DNA of 46,471 nt. Origin: a bacterium. Its GTDB lineage: Bacteria > Patescibacteriota > Minisyncoccia > UBA6257 > JAUSGH01. Shown here one piece after another: positions 23,285 to 30,896 of this stretch. The DNA lies in assembly GCA_030649055.1 (NCBI GenBank), contig JAUSGH010000022.1:1-46471 (forward strand), written 5' to 3'. Below the pieces are notes generated by a model, which was given only the letters and a program-made list of their open reading frames with translations, was not told where the DNA came from and searched no databases. The stretch's first letter is position 1. Each line of letters opens with the position of its first letter. The position numbers and the translations under genes are program-made.

Positions 23285-24829
23285 CTACTCCTTTTTCTTG
23301 TCTGCTGTGCACAACCCGGCAATACTCGCCCAATGGGCGGCGAGTTCCACAAAATAACGCACACCAAAACCCACGGCGCCTTTTGCGAGATGTTCCTCAT
23401 CAGGAATCGCCGTCATGCGCGGTGCCATGTCAATATGCGCGAATGGCATCGGCTTTGCGAAGTGCCGCAAAAATGCCGCCGCAACGCTTGCGCCGCCATC
23501 GCGCGAATTTGCTTTGTGCGTATTGGTCACGTCCGCGAATTTGCCCTCAATATCTTTGTCAAAATCATCGTCCAACGGCAATGGCCATACGACATCCCCG
23601 GATTTCTCACCGATTCCTTCCAATGCGTCGCGCAACGGCTTATTGCCGGCCACAAAAAGCCCAGCCATTCTGCCGCCGAGCGCAACCACAACCGCGCCGG
23701 TCAAGGTCGCGATGGTCACAGTGAGTGCCGGTTTCTTTGTTTTGGCATACTCAATCGCGTCCGCCAAAATAACGCGCCCCTCGGCGTCGGTATCGCCCAC
23801 CTCAATCGTTTTTCCGCCATATACCTTAATGATGTCGCCCTGCCGATAACTTAATCCGCTCGGCATATTTTCCGCAGCAGGCACCAGCCCCATGACATTG
23901 ACCGGCAACCGCAATTTCGCAATCGCGCCGACAGCCGTGATAACCGCGGCACCGCCGGACATGTCAAGATGCATATCTTCCATTGAGTCGCCGGTTTTGA
24001 TATTCAAACCACCCGAGTCAAACGTGACGCCTTTGCCAACAAATGCCAACGGTTTCTCGCCGTCCTTGCCGCCTTTGTACTCAAGCACAATAAGACGCGG
24101 CGGATTTGCCGAACCCTTGCCCACCGCCAAAATGGCGTTCATGCCTTCGGACTTCAAACGCTTTTCGTCAAACACCGTTACCGTCACGTTTTTTGTTTCC
24201 TTCGCAACTTCGCGTGCGGCCTCCGCTAAACCTTCCGGCGACATTTCACCCGCCGGATAATTCGCAAGCGTCCGGCAGCGATTCATCGCCTCGCCCAAAA
24301 TCACGCCGCGCTTCACGCTTGCGTTAAGATCGCTTGATTCGTGATGCGTGAAAAGCGTTACGACCTCCACATGCTTCCAACCTTCTTTCGGCGGAGTTTT
24401 GAATTGTTCGGAAAAATTAACATGCGCGAGCAACGCGTTCTGCGTGATCAACTCCGCTGCGCACCCCGCGGCAATATTCGCGCGCTCCACATCATCAAGA
24501 TACAGGCCGATATTTTTCAACCCCTCCGCCTTTGCCGCACGCACAAACCGGCGCGTAAGCAGTGCGAACGTTTTCTCGTCAATCGTCTCGTTCACCGCGA
24601 CAAACACATATGCTGGGGCTTTGTTGAGCTTTACCAGCTCGGCGTCGCCGTCTTTCTGTAACTGCGTTGCCGCAAATGCTTTCAAAAGCTTCTGGTCGGC
24701 AGGGTCAAGCAGAGCAAAAACTCCGCCCCAGGCCTCAATTTTTCCCTCTTTCAGCCATGCCGGCAAAAGGAATGCATCCAGGCCCTTCATATCCCCTTTT
24801 TTGAGCTTCGTATTGAGGTTAAATTTCAT
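23285..24829 (-). CDS. pepA: Leucyl aminopeptidase, M17 family
   Basis: 514 residues. The C-terminal catalytic domain holds 'FVGKGVTFDSGGLN', 'MHLDMSGGAAV' and the signature 'GDTDAEGRVILAD' (usual NTDAEGR, with Asn changed to Asp). The metal-binding Asp/Glu and catalytic Lys/Arg are present. It releases N-terminal residues from peptides in the cytoplasm and fits a scavenging lifestyle. The N-terminal domain is typical. A strong promoter (24836-24864) puts its -10 only 6 nt before the ATG, so the mRNA should be leaderless. Probably cotranscribed with the downstream ATPase gene. Confidence 0.93.
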   Translation of the reverse strand: MKFNLNTKLKKGDMKGLDAFLLPAWLKEGKIEAWGGVFALLDPADQKLLKAFAATQLQKDGDAELVKLNKAPAYVFVAVNETIDEKTFALLTRRFVRAAKAEGLKNIGLYLDDVERANIAAGCAAELITQNALLAHVNFSEQFKTPPKEGWKHVEVVTLFTHHESSDLNASVKRGVILGEAMNRCRTLANYPAGEMSPEGLAEAAREVAKETKNVTVTVFDEKRLKSEGMNAILAVGKGSANPPRLIVLEYKGGKDGEKPLAFVGKGVTFDSGGLNIKTGDSMEDMHLDMSGGAAVITAVGAIAKLRLPVNVMGLVPAAENMPSGLSYRQGDIIKVYGGKTIEVGDTDAEGRVILADAIEYAKTKKPALTVTIATLTGAVVVALGGRMAGLFVAGNKPLRDALEGIGEKSGDVVWPLPLDDDFDKDIEGKFADVTNTHKANSRDGGASVAAAFLRHFAKPMPFAHIDMAPRMTAIPDEEHLAKGAVGFGVRYFVELAAHWASIAGLCTADKKKE

Positions 24830-24835
24830 AGCTAT

Positions 24836-24864
24836 AGAATAGCAGGTATTTTAACGTTTGACAA
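24836..24864 (-). promoter_or_regulatory. pepA promoter, leaderless spacing
   Basis: -35 TTGTCA (24859-24864), spacer 17, -10 TATTCT (24836-24841), then ATAGCT and the ATG at 24829. The TATAGCTATG context at the start also occurs at 5601 (lepA) and 29594. Confidence 0.75.
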
Positions 24865-24880
24865 TCCATGTAAAAAGTCA

Positions 24881-24905
24881 GGCCAGTCGCCTAAAGCGAC
24901 TGGCC
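24881..24905 (-). terminator. Terminator of the 24921-25334 gene
   Basis: GGCCAGTCGC / GCGACTGGCC perfect 10-bp stem with a 5-nt loop, then TGACTTTTTAC on the minus strand. Same stem as in the 20173-20319 element. Confidence 0.8.
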
Positions 24906-24920
24906 CACTGGCTGCGAGTT

Positions 24921-25334
24921 CTAGCGCTCCTCCTCTTCGCCGACGAGCACGAGGTGCCAGTTACGGCAAAGCTCCACAGCATACACAGCGAGCTCCGGCT
25001 TCGCGTGACGGATAGCACGCTCCAGCATGCCCTTCCACAGCTGTTCGGCCCGTGTCGCGAGAATCAAGCGGTTCTGGATCTCGTACGCGGCGTTTCTTTC
25101 CTCTTGCGACTTCGGAGGAAAGGCGACAATCGCGTTCCACCGGGGCTGAAGCTCCTTGCACTCGCGATCGCTACGCTGCCAAAGCGCAAAGATCTTCTTC
25201 ATCTCCACCGGGACCTCGCGGCCGTAGAGAATCAGCGTGTCGTTGTCCCCCACATCGCGAGTGGGTTCGTCTTTGGGGCCAAGCACGACGGCTTTGATCT
25301 CGTCCCTCAGCGCCTTCAGCATCTTACTTCGCAT
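24921..25334 (-). CDS. Hypothetical 137-residue soluble protein
   Basis: MRSKMLKALRDEIKAVVLGP... helical, charged, ending GEEEER. No membrane segment, no recognised domain. Strong SD (AAAGGAG) before the ATG; own terminator. Lysine is mostly AAG, unlike the flanking pepA. Member of the SD-containing class. Confidence 0.72.
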   Translation of the reverse strand: MRSKMLKALRDEIKAVVLGPKDEPTRDVGDNDTLILYGREVPVEMKKIFALWQRSDRECKELQPRWNAIVAFPPKSQEERNAAYEIQNRLILATRAEQLWKGMLERAIRHAKPELAVYAVELCRNWHLVLVGEEEER

Positions 25335-25398
25335 CGCTATCTCCTTTCGTGAACACTGACTTCAGCGTAGCGCATCACCAAGCCAATACGCAACAACA

Positions 25399-25438
25399 AA
25401 TAACATTCCGACATTCTCAAGAATGTCGGAATGTTATT
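25399..25438. repeat. Perfect 19-bp palindrome, copy 1
   Basis: Arms 25399-25417 and 25420-25438 with a CA centre (core ACATTCCGACATTCT). Copy 2 at 25755-25788 and a degenerate copy at 36606-36640. Here it lies directly after the stop of the 25451 gene (minus strand). Confidence 0.88.
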
Positions 25439-25450
25439 TTATCTCATTGG

Positions 25451-25747
25451 TTATAAACCTACGACTCCTTTGATGCGGGCGGCTTCGCCTTCAACGACTT
25501 CGCCATCGTAATCTCCACTATGCGCCGTTTCGTTTCCGTATGAAGGACGTTTCTGGTCAAGGTGAAGGCTAAAAACAAAGCCATCAAGGAGCGTTTTGGT
25601 GACGTAACAATGCAGCCGCGGATAATCGGCCCCGAGAGGTCGCACGCAATTCAGTTCCCCGGCCGGCGTATACCCCAGCGGACGGTAGCCAAGCTGCCGC
25701 ATCGTATTGACCAAACTGTCGTTTAACTTCTGAACTTTGAAGGTCAT
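25451..25747 (-). CDS. Conserved-looking hypothetical protein, 98 residues
   Basis: Starts MTFKVQKLNDSLVNTMRQLG at 25747; an ATG at 25759 lies within the upstream palindrome and is less likely. Basic N-terminal half, with 'YRPLGYTPAGELNCVRPLG' and an acidic 'YDGEVVEGEAARIKG' near the end. No membrane helix. Not recognised; the folded-protein look suggests a real family. Flanked by two copies of the same palindrome and following the YggT-like gene. Confidence 0.65.
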   Translation of the reverse strand: MTFKVQKLNDSLVNTMRQLGYRPLGYTPAGELNCVRPLGADYPRLHCYVTKTLLDGFVFSLHLDQKRPSYGNETAHSGDYDGEVVEGEAARIKGVVGL

Positions 25748-25754
25748 GGGTTTA

Positions 25755-25788
25755 AACATTCCGACATTCTCAAGAATGTCGGAATGTT
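25755..25788. repeat. Palindrome, copy 2
   Basis: Arms 25755-25770 and 25773-25788, same sequence and centre as copy 1. It overlaps the leader of the 25451-25747 gene. Confidence 0.88.
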
Positions 25789-25814
25789 ATTGATCAATGT
25801 TATCACCTTAAAAA

Positions 25815-26102
25815 CTAATCGATGACAAACAGAAGTCGCAGTACTTTCAAGGCAATGCCGAAAATAACCCCATAGAAAATCATGCCGGAGATGGCAACAA
25901 GGTCAATGGTGGAGCCGCCCACGGGAACGCTCGGAAAAATGTAGTTCACTGGTGCGAGCACGTAGTCGCTCCAAGTGTAGACAAAATTCACGACTCCTGC
26001 CGCAGGGTTTGCCTGCAACCCGCGGAATATGACGCGAAACACAAGCAACAACTCCAGAATTGCCAAAACGTTATTTAAAAGAATTTTGATAAATTTTCTC
26101 AT
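25815..26102 (-). CDS. YggT-like membrane protein
   Basis: 95 residues, two to three helices: 'VLAILELLLVFRVIFRGL' and a C-terminal pair (~62-90), with 'FVYTWSDYVLAPVNYIFPSV' between, the layout of half a YggT-type protein. YggT proteins are small envelope proteins linked to osmotic tolerance and division sites; the function here is unproven. Follows the ATPase gene by ~19 nt, so it is part of the 28147-to-25451 operon. Confidence 0.65.
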   Translation of the reverse strand: MRKFIKILLNNVLAILELLLVFRVIFRGLQANPAAGVVNFVYTWSDYVLAPVNYIFPSVPVGGSTIDLVAISGMIFYGVIFGIALKVLRLLFVID

Positions 26103-26121
26103 AGCATAGGTCGTATATAAC

Positions 26122-27447
26122 TTATATTGATATCAGTGTAGCATAATTGCGGCGCGAGGCGGCAATAATACGGTCACGATACGAAGCATGCGCGGCAGCA
26201 AGAACGGAGAGTGTTTCGGCCGAAAACGGATCGTATACCTCACCATCAATCATGAGTTTAATATAAAATTCCTGCCGACCGAGATTAATCATATCCTTCA
26301 CCTTGAAAATCGGTGCGAGTTCGTACTCCATCACTTCCGCGTCCGCTCCGCCGACACGAAACACGATGAGCGAACCGACGTTCCCCAGCACCGCCGCAAG
26401 CACTTTCGGGCTCAGCTGACCCATGTATTGATGCGCAACAGTGATACACATGCCATACTTTTTTGCCTCGGAGAGCAAACTCTCAAACGTCTCCGTGGCG
26501 ATACTATGAAACTCGTCCACATACAAATAAAAATCTTTGCGATCGCCTTCCGTCATTCGCGCGCGCGCCATACCCGCCTGCTTCAACTTCGCAATAACCA
26601 GCGCGCCGAACAAGCTTGAATTCTCCTCGCCGAGTTTGCCTTTAGCAAGATTGACGAGAATGATCTTCTGTTCATTCATCAACCGTTCAAGGTCAATCTT
26701 ATTTTCCTTTTGACCAAAAATATTCCGAAGCATGGGGTCAGACAAAAATTGCCCAAGTTTATTGACCAGCGGAATGATGGCCTCGGTATTGAATTTTTCC
26801 GCCCACTCCTCGAACTCAACCTCCCAAAACTGCTTCACCATGTCGTCGGTGATGTGCGCAATCACCTTCCGGCGATATTCACCATCCGTGAGCATAGCAA
26901 TCATGTCGCGCAGGGTCGCCTCCGGATAATCCAGAAGCGCGAGCGTCGTGAAGCGGAACATATGCTCCAAACGCGGGGTCCAGTTCGCACTGAACTGTTT
27001 TTCCATCGCTTCAATCATCCCCTGTGTCAGCTGATGTTTGAATGCCGGGTCAATATTCGCCAACGGGTTGAACGCAACGGGGTGGCTCGTATCCGACGGA
27101 TCAATTATCACCACGTCATTTACGCGTTCTTCGGGAATGAAATTCAATAGTTCTTCAATCACGTCGCCGTGCGGGTCCACAAAACACAACCCGTACCCGG
27201 ATGCGATGTCCTGCCGCATGAGCAACTCCAGCAGTTTTGACTTTCCGACGCCGCTTTTTCCGACAACATACAAATGTCGACGTCGATCCTCGCGTTTAAT
27301 GCCGAACACAAACTTTTTCTCTTCAAGCGCGATGACGTAATTCGTCCGTCCGATAAACGACACGATGGCGGGATTGACCTTGCCGAGCATCGGGAGCTCT
27401 GGCGGAGGAGGAGCTAACTTGATGATGCGGACTTTGTTTTCTTCCAT
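26122..27447 (-). CDS. TraG/VirB4-like (DUF87-type) ATPase
   Basis: 441 residues. Walker A 'GKSGVGKS' (63-70), 'CFVDPHGDVIEELL', Walker B 'FYLYVDEFHS' (306-315) and 'TVAHQYMGQL'. Closely similar in layout to the 21330 ATPase but without zinc ribbon or tail, and with a proline-rich N-terminus. Likely hexameric motor on the cytoplasmic face. Genes around it encode membrane proteins (27494-28147 and 28281-29594), as expected for a transport or secretion apparatus. No VirB6/8/9/10-like or relaxase gene is seen, so conjugation is not supported. Confidence 0.87.
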   Translation of the reverse strand: MEENKVRIIKLAPPPPELPMLGKVNPAIVSFIGRTNYVIALEEKKFVFGIKREDRRRHLYVVGKSGVGKSKLLELLMRQDIASGYGLCFVDPHGDVIEELLNFIPEERVNDVVIIDPSDTSHPVAFNPLANIDPAFKHQLTQGMIEAMEKQFSANWTPRLEHMFRFTTLALLDYPEATLRDMIAMLTDGEYRRKVIAHITDDMVKQFWEVEFEEWAEKFNTEAIIPLVNKLGQFLSDPMLRNIFGQKENKIDLERLMNEQKIILVNLAKGKLGEENSSLFGALVIAKLKQAGMARARMTEGDRKDFYLYVDEFHSIATETFESLLSEAKKYGMCITVAHQYMGQLSPKVLAAVLGNVGSLIVFRVGGADAEVMEYELAPIFKVKDMINLGRQEFYIKLMIDGEVYDPFSAETLSVLAAAHASYRDRIIAASRRNYATLISI

Positions 27448-27456
27448 TGTGGCTGT

Positions 27457-27482
27457 ATTCCTTCGACAAGCTCAGGAAATAA
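27457..27482. repeat. 'TTCGACAAGCTCAGG' repeat
   Basis: ATTCCTTCGACAAGCTCAGG followed by AAATAA, between the ATPase gene and the membrane-protein gene. Same family as 3676-3745. Confidence 0.75.
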
Positions 27483-27493
27483 TCTTTTCCTTG

Positions 27494-28147
27494 TTATATT
27501 GCTCCTACTTCTTTCAAAAATGCTTCGTACACGTCTAACGCCGCCTTTGCCGACTCCAGGGTCAGCACAAATCCGGGCGTGTGCACCAAGTCGTTGCGCA
27601 GGCGGTGCGCCGCCCAAACGCCTTCCACGCTCTTCACCTCCGAAGGCAAAACACGCGCTAAACGCTCGGCAAGGTTTTCGCCTTCATAACCGGCGCCTTT
27701 CAGCACTGCATCAACAAGCGCATCCGCCTCAATCACCGCAAGGCGAAGACTTTCCGGTTTTCCCGTAACCGCTTTTGTCTGCACCAGTTCCCACTGCGCG
27801 ATGATCGCGGGATCTTTCCTTTCCTCCTTCTTCTTTTTTCGGTGATGGAACATAGACGGCACCGTTTGCATCGGGAAAATTTTCGTGAGAAGAAAAATAA
27901 ACAGCGCGGCAAGCAGCACATCCAACACAATCACGATGGGCCGAATGATGTCCCGCCAAATATGCAGCAGCCACTGAATCAACTCCGAGGTGCCCCCAAG
28001 CAGCCGCGGCAAGAGCGGGAAGAACGCCAAAATGAGTACCGTTATCGCGGTAAAAAAACCAGACGGCGTGACAAACATCTTCCAAACGCCTTTCGGCTTC
28101 GGACCCTTCGGTGGCATTTCCTTCATCATTTTTGGCTTGGGAGGCAT
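27494..28147 (-). CDS. Membrane protein with cytoplasmic helical C-terminal domain
   Basis: 217 residues. Pro/Lys-rich N-terminus, two membrane helices (~29-51 and ~70-92), a basic stretch ('HHRKKKKEERK') and a ~100-residue helical domain ('LAVIEADALVDAVLKGAGYE', 'RLRNDLVHTPG') resembling the ligand-binding-like helical domains often seen in CPR. It precedes the ATPase gene (46-nt gap with a repeat) and is probably its membrane partner. Exact function unknown. Confidence 0.7.
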   Translation of the reverse strand: MPPKPKMMKEMPPKGPKPKGVWKMFVTPSGFFTAITVLILAFFPLLPRLLGGTSELIQWLLHIWRDIIRPIVIVLDVLLAALFIFLLTKIFPMQTVPSMFHHRKKKKEERKDPAIIAQWELVQTKAVTGKPESLRLAVIEADALVDAVLKGAGYEGENLAERLARVLPSEVKSVEGVWAAHRLRNDLVHTPGFVLTLESAKAALDVYEAFLKEVGAI

Positions 28148-28152
28148 ACCCT

Positions 28153-28265
28153 GTGCTACAACTTCGATTTATGTTTGTAATTATGTAAACGTTTTTTCAT
28201 AGAGAAATTTTTGGCAGTAATATGCGGCGTCTTTCATTTCGCGATAAGCGTCAAAGTTGTAGCAC
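28153..28265. repeat. 12-bp inverted repeat pair flanking the intergenic region
   Basis: GTGCTACAACTT (28153-28164) and AAGTTGTAGCAC (28254-28265), 89 nt apart, just before the 28147 start and just after the 28281 stop. Could be a large hairpin, an operator pair or a small mobile element. Confidence 0.6.
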
Positions 28266-28280
28266 GGGGCATGTTTGCGT

Positions 28281-29594
28281 TTATTCAGTAAACCGGTCAA
28301 GCACATCTTCATCCGCGAAGATATTCAAACCCGCTGGCGGACCGGCCTTCTTGCTCTCCACACGTTTCATGTGCGGGGCGGTCACCACCACCTTCATCGG
28401 CGGATGGAACAACGTCGCGAGTTCCTCGGTGTTAAATACCACCATTTTGCTGAGATTATTCCAATTCAACGGATGCGAACTCAAAAATCGCCCCATAAAT
28501 GTTTCCACCGGTGTTTCACGTTGCCGATAAAAATGATACATGCGCTGCGACCGCATCCACGCGCGCGTTTTGGCAAACAGATACGGATAGTTCCAAATTT
28601 TCGCGCGCGTCCACACCTGTGTGTTATGCCGGAAAAAATTCAGATTGAGCGCCGCGTACTGTTGAAACGCGCTCCAAATCCCGCGACGCGGATAACTGTC
28701 ATAAAATAATGTTTTCGGAGAAATATAAATGAAACGGATAACGGTTTCAAATGCCGGTTTTGAAAGATGGTTTTCCACCGCCTTTAACACGTCCGTCTCG
28801 CCGGGCGACTTCGGGAGCATCATAGAAAAACTGAACTCTCCGGCCGTGTCCTTCTCTTTCTTCCATTTCTTCAACTCATTCAACTCTGTTTCGTACTCTT
28901 TCACCCATGACGGCGGAAGCGGTGTTGCGACAAGCTGTACGCCGACAAACTCACCCGGACGCGCCTTGCCCAACACCTCAATCATGGAAGATAGCGGATC
29001 AAACTCCAGCTCCTCGGCGGGTACCTCAAAATCCATGTATGTTTTAATCGGATACAATCCGGATTTTGACAGGAGCATCTCCGATCCCCAGAACTCATTG
29101 CCTTGCTCGCCGAACTCTTCCACGTGTTCCGGCATCGTTTCCACGTAATCCTCCACCTGCGTTACCTCAACATCCGGGTAAAACGAGAAGAATGCCGCCT
29201 CAATGATAGCCGTGTATTTTCTCGGGACGCGGACATAGAAATGCAACTCTCCACCGACGCTCGTCATTTCAAACGAGAATGTACGCGTTTTTTCGCCGTC
29301 CCAATAGCGCTCTTCAATATCGCCAGGGGCGTTGCGCATGGTATGAATGGCTCGGAGCACCTGCTCCATGCCGCGGGGATTTTTCAAGATCTCGCGCGGG
29401 ATGGAAAGCTCCAGCATCACAAACGGATCATTTTTGTCCCAAATGAGATTGCGCCAATAAATCCACGTTGAATACGTCACGGGCAACGCCACGACAAAAA
29501 TCCAAAACCACCAGGTCCATTCCCAAAAAATGGAAAATGCCTGGTAGTACTGAAGTAACACTGCTTGTGCAAGAGCAAAAATTTCGGCAAACAT
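28281..29594 (-). CDS. Large CPR-type membrane protein (DUF8128-like) partner of the ATPases
   Basis: 437 residues. One or two N-terminal membrane helices (~10-47, very Trp/Phe-rich: 'FWEWTWWFWIFVV'), then a ~390-residue soluble part with 'MLELSIPREILKNPRGMEQV', 'FSFEMTSVGGELHFYVRVPR', 'AAFFSFYPDVEVTQVEDY' and 'LNWNNLSKMVVFNTEELATL'. I recall such proteins next to DUF87-type ATPases in CPR genomes, but the family name is from memory. Topology and function are unknown; probable scaffold of a transport complex with 26122 and 27494. The start has the TATAGCTATG context shared with pepA and lepA. Confidence 0.65.
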   Translation of the reverse strand: MFAEIFALAQAVLLQYYQAFSIFWEWTWWFWIFVVALPVTYSTWIYWRNLIWDKNDPFVMLELSIPREILKNPRGMEQVLRAIHTMRNAPGDIEERYWDGEKTRTFSFEMTSVGGELHFYVRVPRKYTAIIEAAFFSFYPDVEVTQVEDYVETMPEHVEEFGEQGNEFWGSEMLLSKSGLYPIKTYMDFEVPAEELEFDPLSSMIEVLGKARPGEFVGVQLVATPLPPSWVKEYETELNELKKWKKEKDTAGEFSFSMMLPKSPGETDVLKAVENHLSKPAFETVIRFIYISPKTLFYDSYPRRGIWSAFQQYAALNLNFFRHNTQVWTRAKIWNYPYLFAKTRAWMRSQRMYHFYRQRETPVETFMGRFLSSHPLNWNNLSKMVVFNTEELATLFHPPMKVVVTAPHMKRVESKKAGPPAGLNIFADEDVLDRFTE

Positions 29595-29692
29595 AGCTAT
29601 AGAAGCGGATCAACGCGGATATCAACGCTGAATGACGCGGGAGTGACGTCGTGGTTTTATAGGCCACCCTCCGCAATGCGCTGTATACCGAG

Positions 29693-30736
29693 TTATGCCT
29701 CTCTCACAGTATAACGCCCATCTGCATTTCTTTGGAAGTACTTCTTATTCTGCAGGTTGAGGAGAATAGTATTCGGCTTGAACGCGCGTTCTTTCAGAAT
29801 GACGTCCACCAGCTGATGCGATTTCAAGCTCCCGTTCTTCTTTAAGAAGTACGCGATGACTTCGCGCGCGGTTCCCGGAATGATGCCGAACTCGCGGAGA
29901 CCATAGAGTCCGCGGCCGACCAGCACGAAACGTTCATCTTTGATGAGTTCGTTATGCACCGTCTGATGATTGGTGCGCTTATTTTTTCGCACCGTGTTAA
30001 TCAAGTTCGCGATGTCGGTAAAGTGGAGAGGTTTGCGCTCTTTCTTGAGCGTCAAATAGGCCCAGTCGCGCGACGTTTTCGGATTGATTTCCGACCATGC
30101 CGCAAGTCCCGCGTCACCATAGTGGTTCACCATAAACCGCTTTGATGCCGAAACAAAATTCGCGCCGATCACGTCGGTCACACCATGCTGCGAGGCGCAA
30201 GCGGCAAAATAGTGATTAAACTTTTTGTCGCCGAGCACCTCGTCCTTCTTCGCAGCGAGTGTTCCGGCAAGTTTCGCCGCGAACAGTTTCGCGTGTTTCA
30301 TATGCTCGCCCGTAAGCCCCCATGTCGCATGCGCGTCCTTATCCGCAGGCGCGTATGCCAACTTCCCGCTCGCTTCCAGCAAGAAGCGTACACGATTTCC
30401 AAGGGTCTCTTTCGGACCATTGTCTGATGCCACATCGGTAACGTCGGCGAACAATGCCTCCTCCTTGCGTACGCCGCCCAGACCTTCCAGGTGCGCGACA
30501 ACCATCGACGCAAAGGATTCAATGCCGTTTTTGCTCCCCTCCGCGCGGACCGCGTCAAGTCCGAGATTCTGAATCTGCCGGATACGCTCGCGCGTCACGC
30601 CATAGCGCTTGCCCAACTCAGCAAGCGTCAATTCCCGACCATCTCCCAACCCGTATCGGCACCGCAACACTTCCTGTTGCCGCTCAGGCAACGGTTGCAA
30701 ACACTGCGCGACAATTTTGTTTACGACTAACTTCAT
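29693..30736 (-). CDS. Sigma region 4 - HARE-HTH transcription regulator
   Basis: 347 residues. Residues ~16-64 are a sigma70 region 4 helix-turn-helix ('LPERQQEVLRCRYGLGDG', 'LAELGKRYGVTRERIRQIQN'). A helical middle follows. Residues ~222-284 match the HARE-HTH domain of RNA polymerase delta ('KPLHFTDIANLIN', 'FVLVGRGLYGLREFG'), and ~285-347 form a second winged-helix-like unit. There is no sigma region 2, so it cannot open promoters alone. It is more likely an RNA polymerase-associated factor contacting -35-like DNA or the polymerase. Own consensus-like promoter with a TTGAC..GTCAA inverted repeat, suggesting autoregulation. Confidence 0.78.
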   Translation of the reverse strand: MKLVVNKIVAQCLQPLPERQQEVLRCRYGLGDGRELTLAELGKRYGVTRERIRQIQNLGLDAVRAEGSKNGIESFASMVVAHLEGLGGVRKEEALFADVTDVASDNGPKETLGNRVRFLLEASGKLAYAPADKDAHATWGLTGEHMKHAKLFAAKLAGTLAAKKDEVLGDKKFNHYFAACASQHGVTDVIGANFVSASKRFMVNHYGDAGLAAWSEINPKTSRDWAYLTLKKERKPLHFTDIANLINTVRKNKRTNHQTVHNELIKDERFVLVGRGLYGLREFGIIPGTAREVIAYFLKKNGSLKSHQLVDVILKERAFKPNTILLNLQNKKYFQRNADGRYTVREA

Positions 30737-30801
30737 ATGGATAATATGGTGATTTTTATCGACATTTACTGGCTTTTGGGGCCGTTTATAATATTACTAA
30801 G

Positions 30802-30830
30802 ATGATACAAAATTATTGACAAGAAGTCAA
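30802..30830 (-). promoter_or_regulatory. Promoter (with inverted repeat) of the sigma4-HARE gene
   Basis: -35 TTGACT (30825-30830), spacer 17, -10 TATCAT (30802-30807). The -35 is one half of the palindrome TTGACTTCTTGTCAA, a possible operator. Leader ~60 nt. Confidence 0.65.
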
Positions 30831-30844
30831 TAGGGTGTAGTAAT

Positions 30845-30887
30845 CGCAAATAACGCGAATCCTCGGCAAATAATGCGAATAAAAAAA
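30845..30887. repeat. AATAACGCGAAT / AATAATGCGAAT repeats
   Basis: Same two 12-mers as at 19346-19395, here between the secF stop and the sigma4-HARE promoter. Confidence 0.5.
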
Positions 30888-30896
30888 GACGGGCGC

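Noticed and set aside
21330-27447. A conjugative element or classical type IV secretion system
   Set aside because: Only ATPases and unknown membrane proteins are present; no relaxase, coupling pair, VirB6/8/9/10 or pilin genes.
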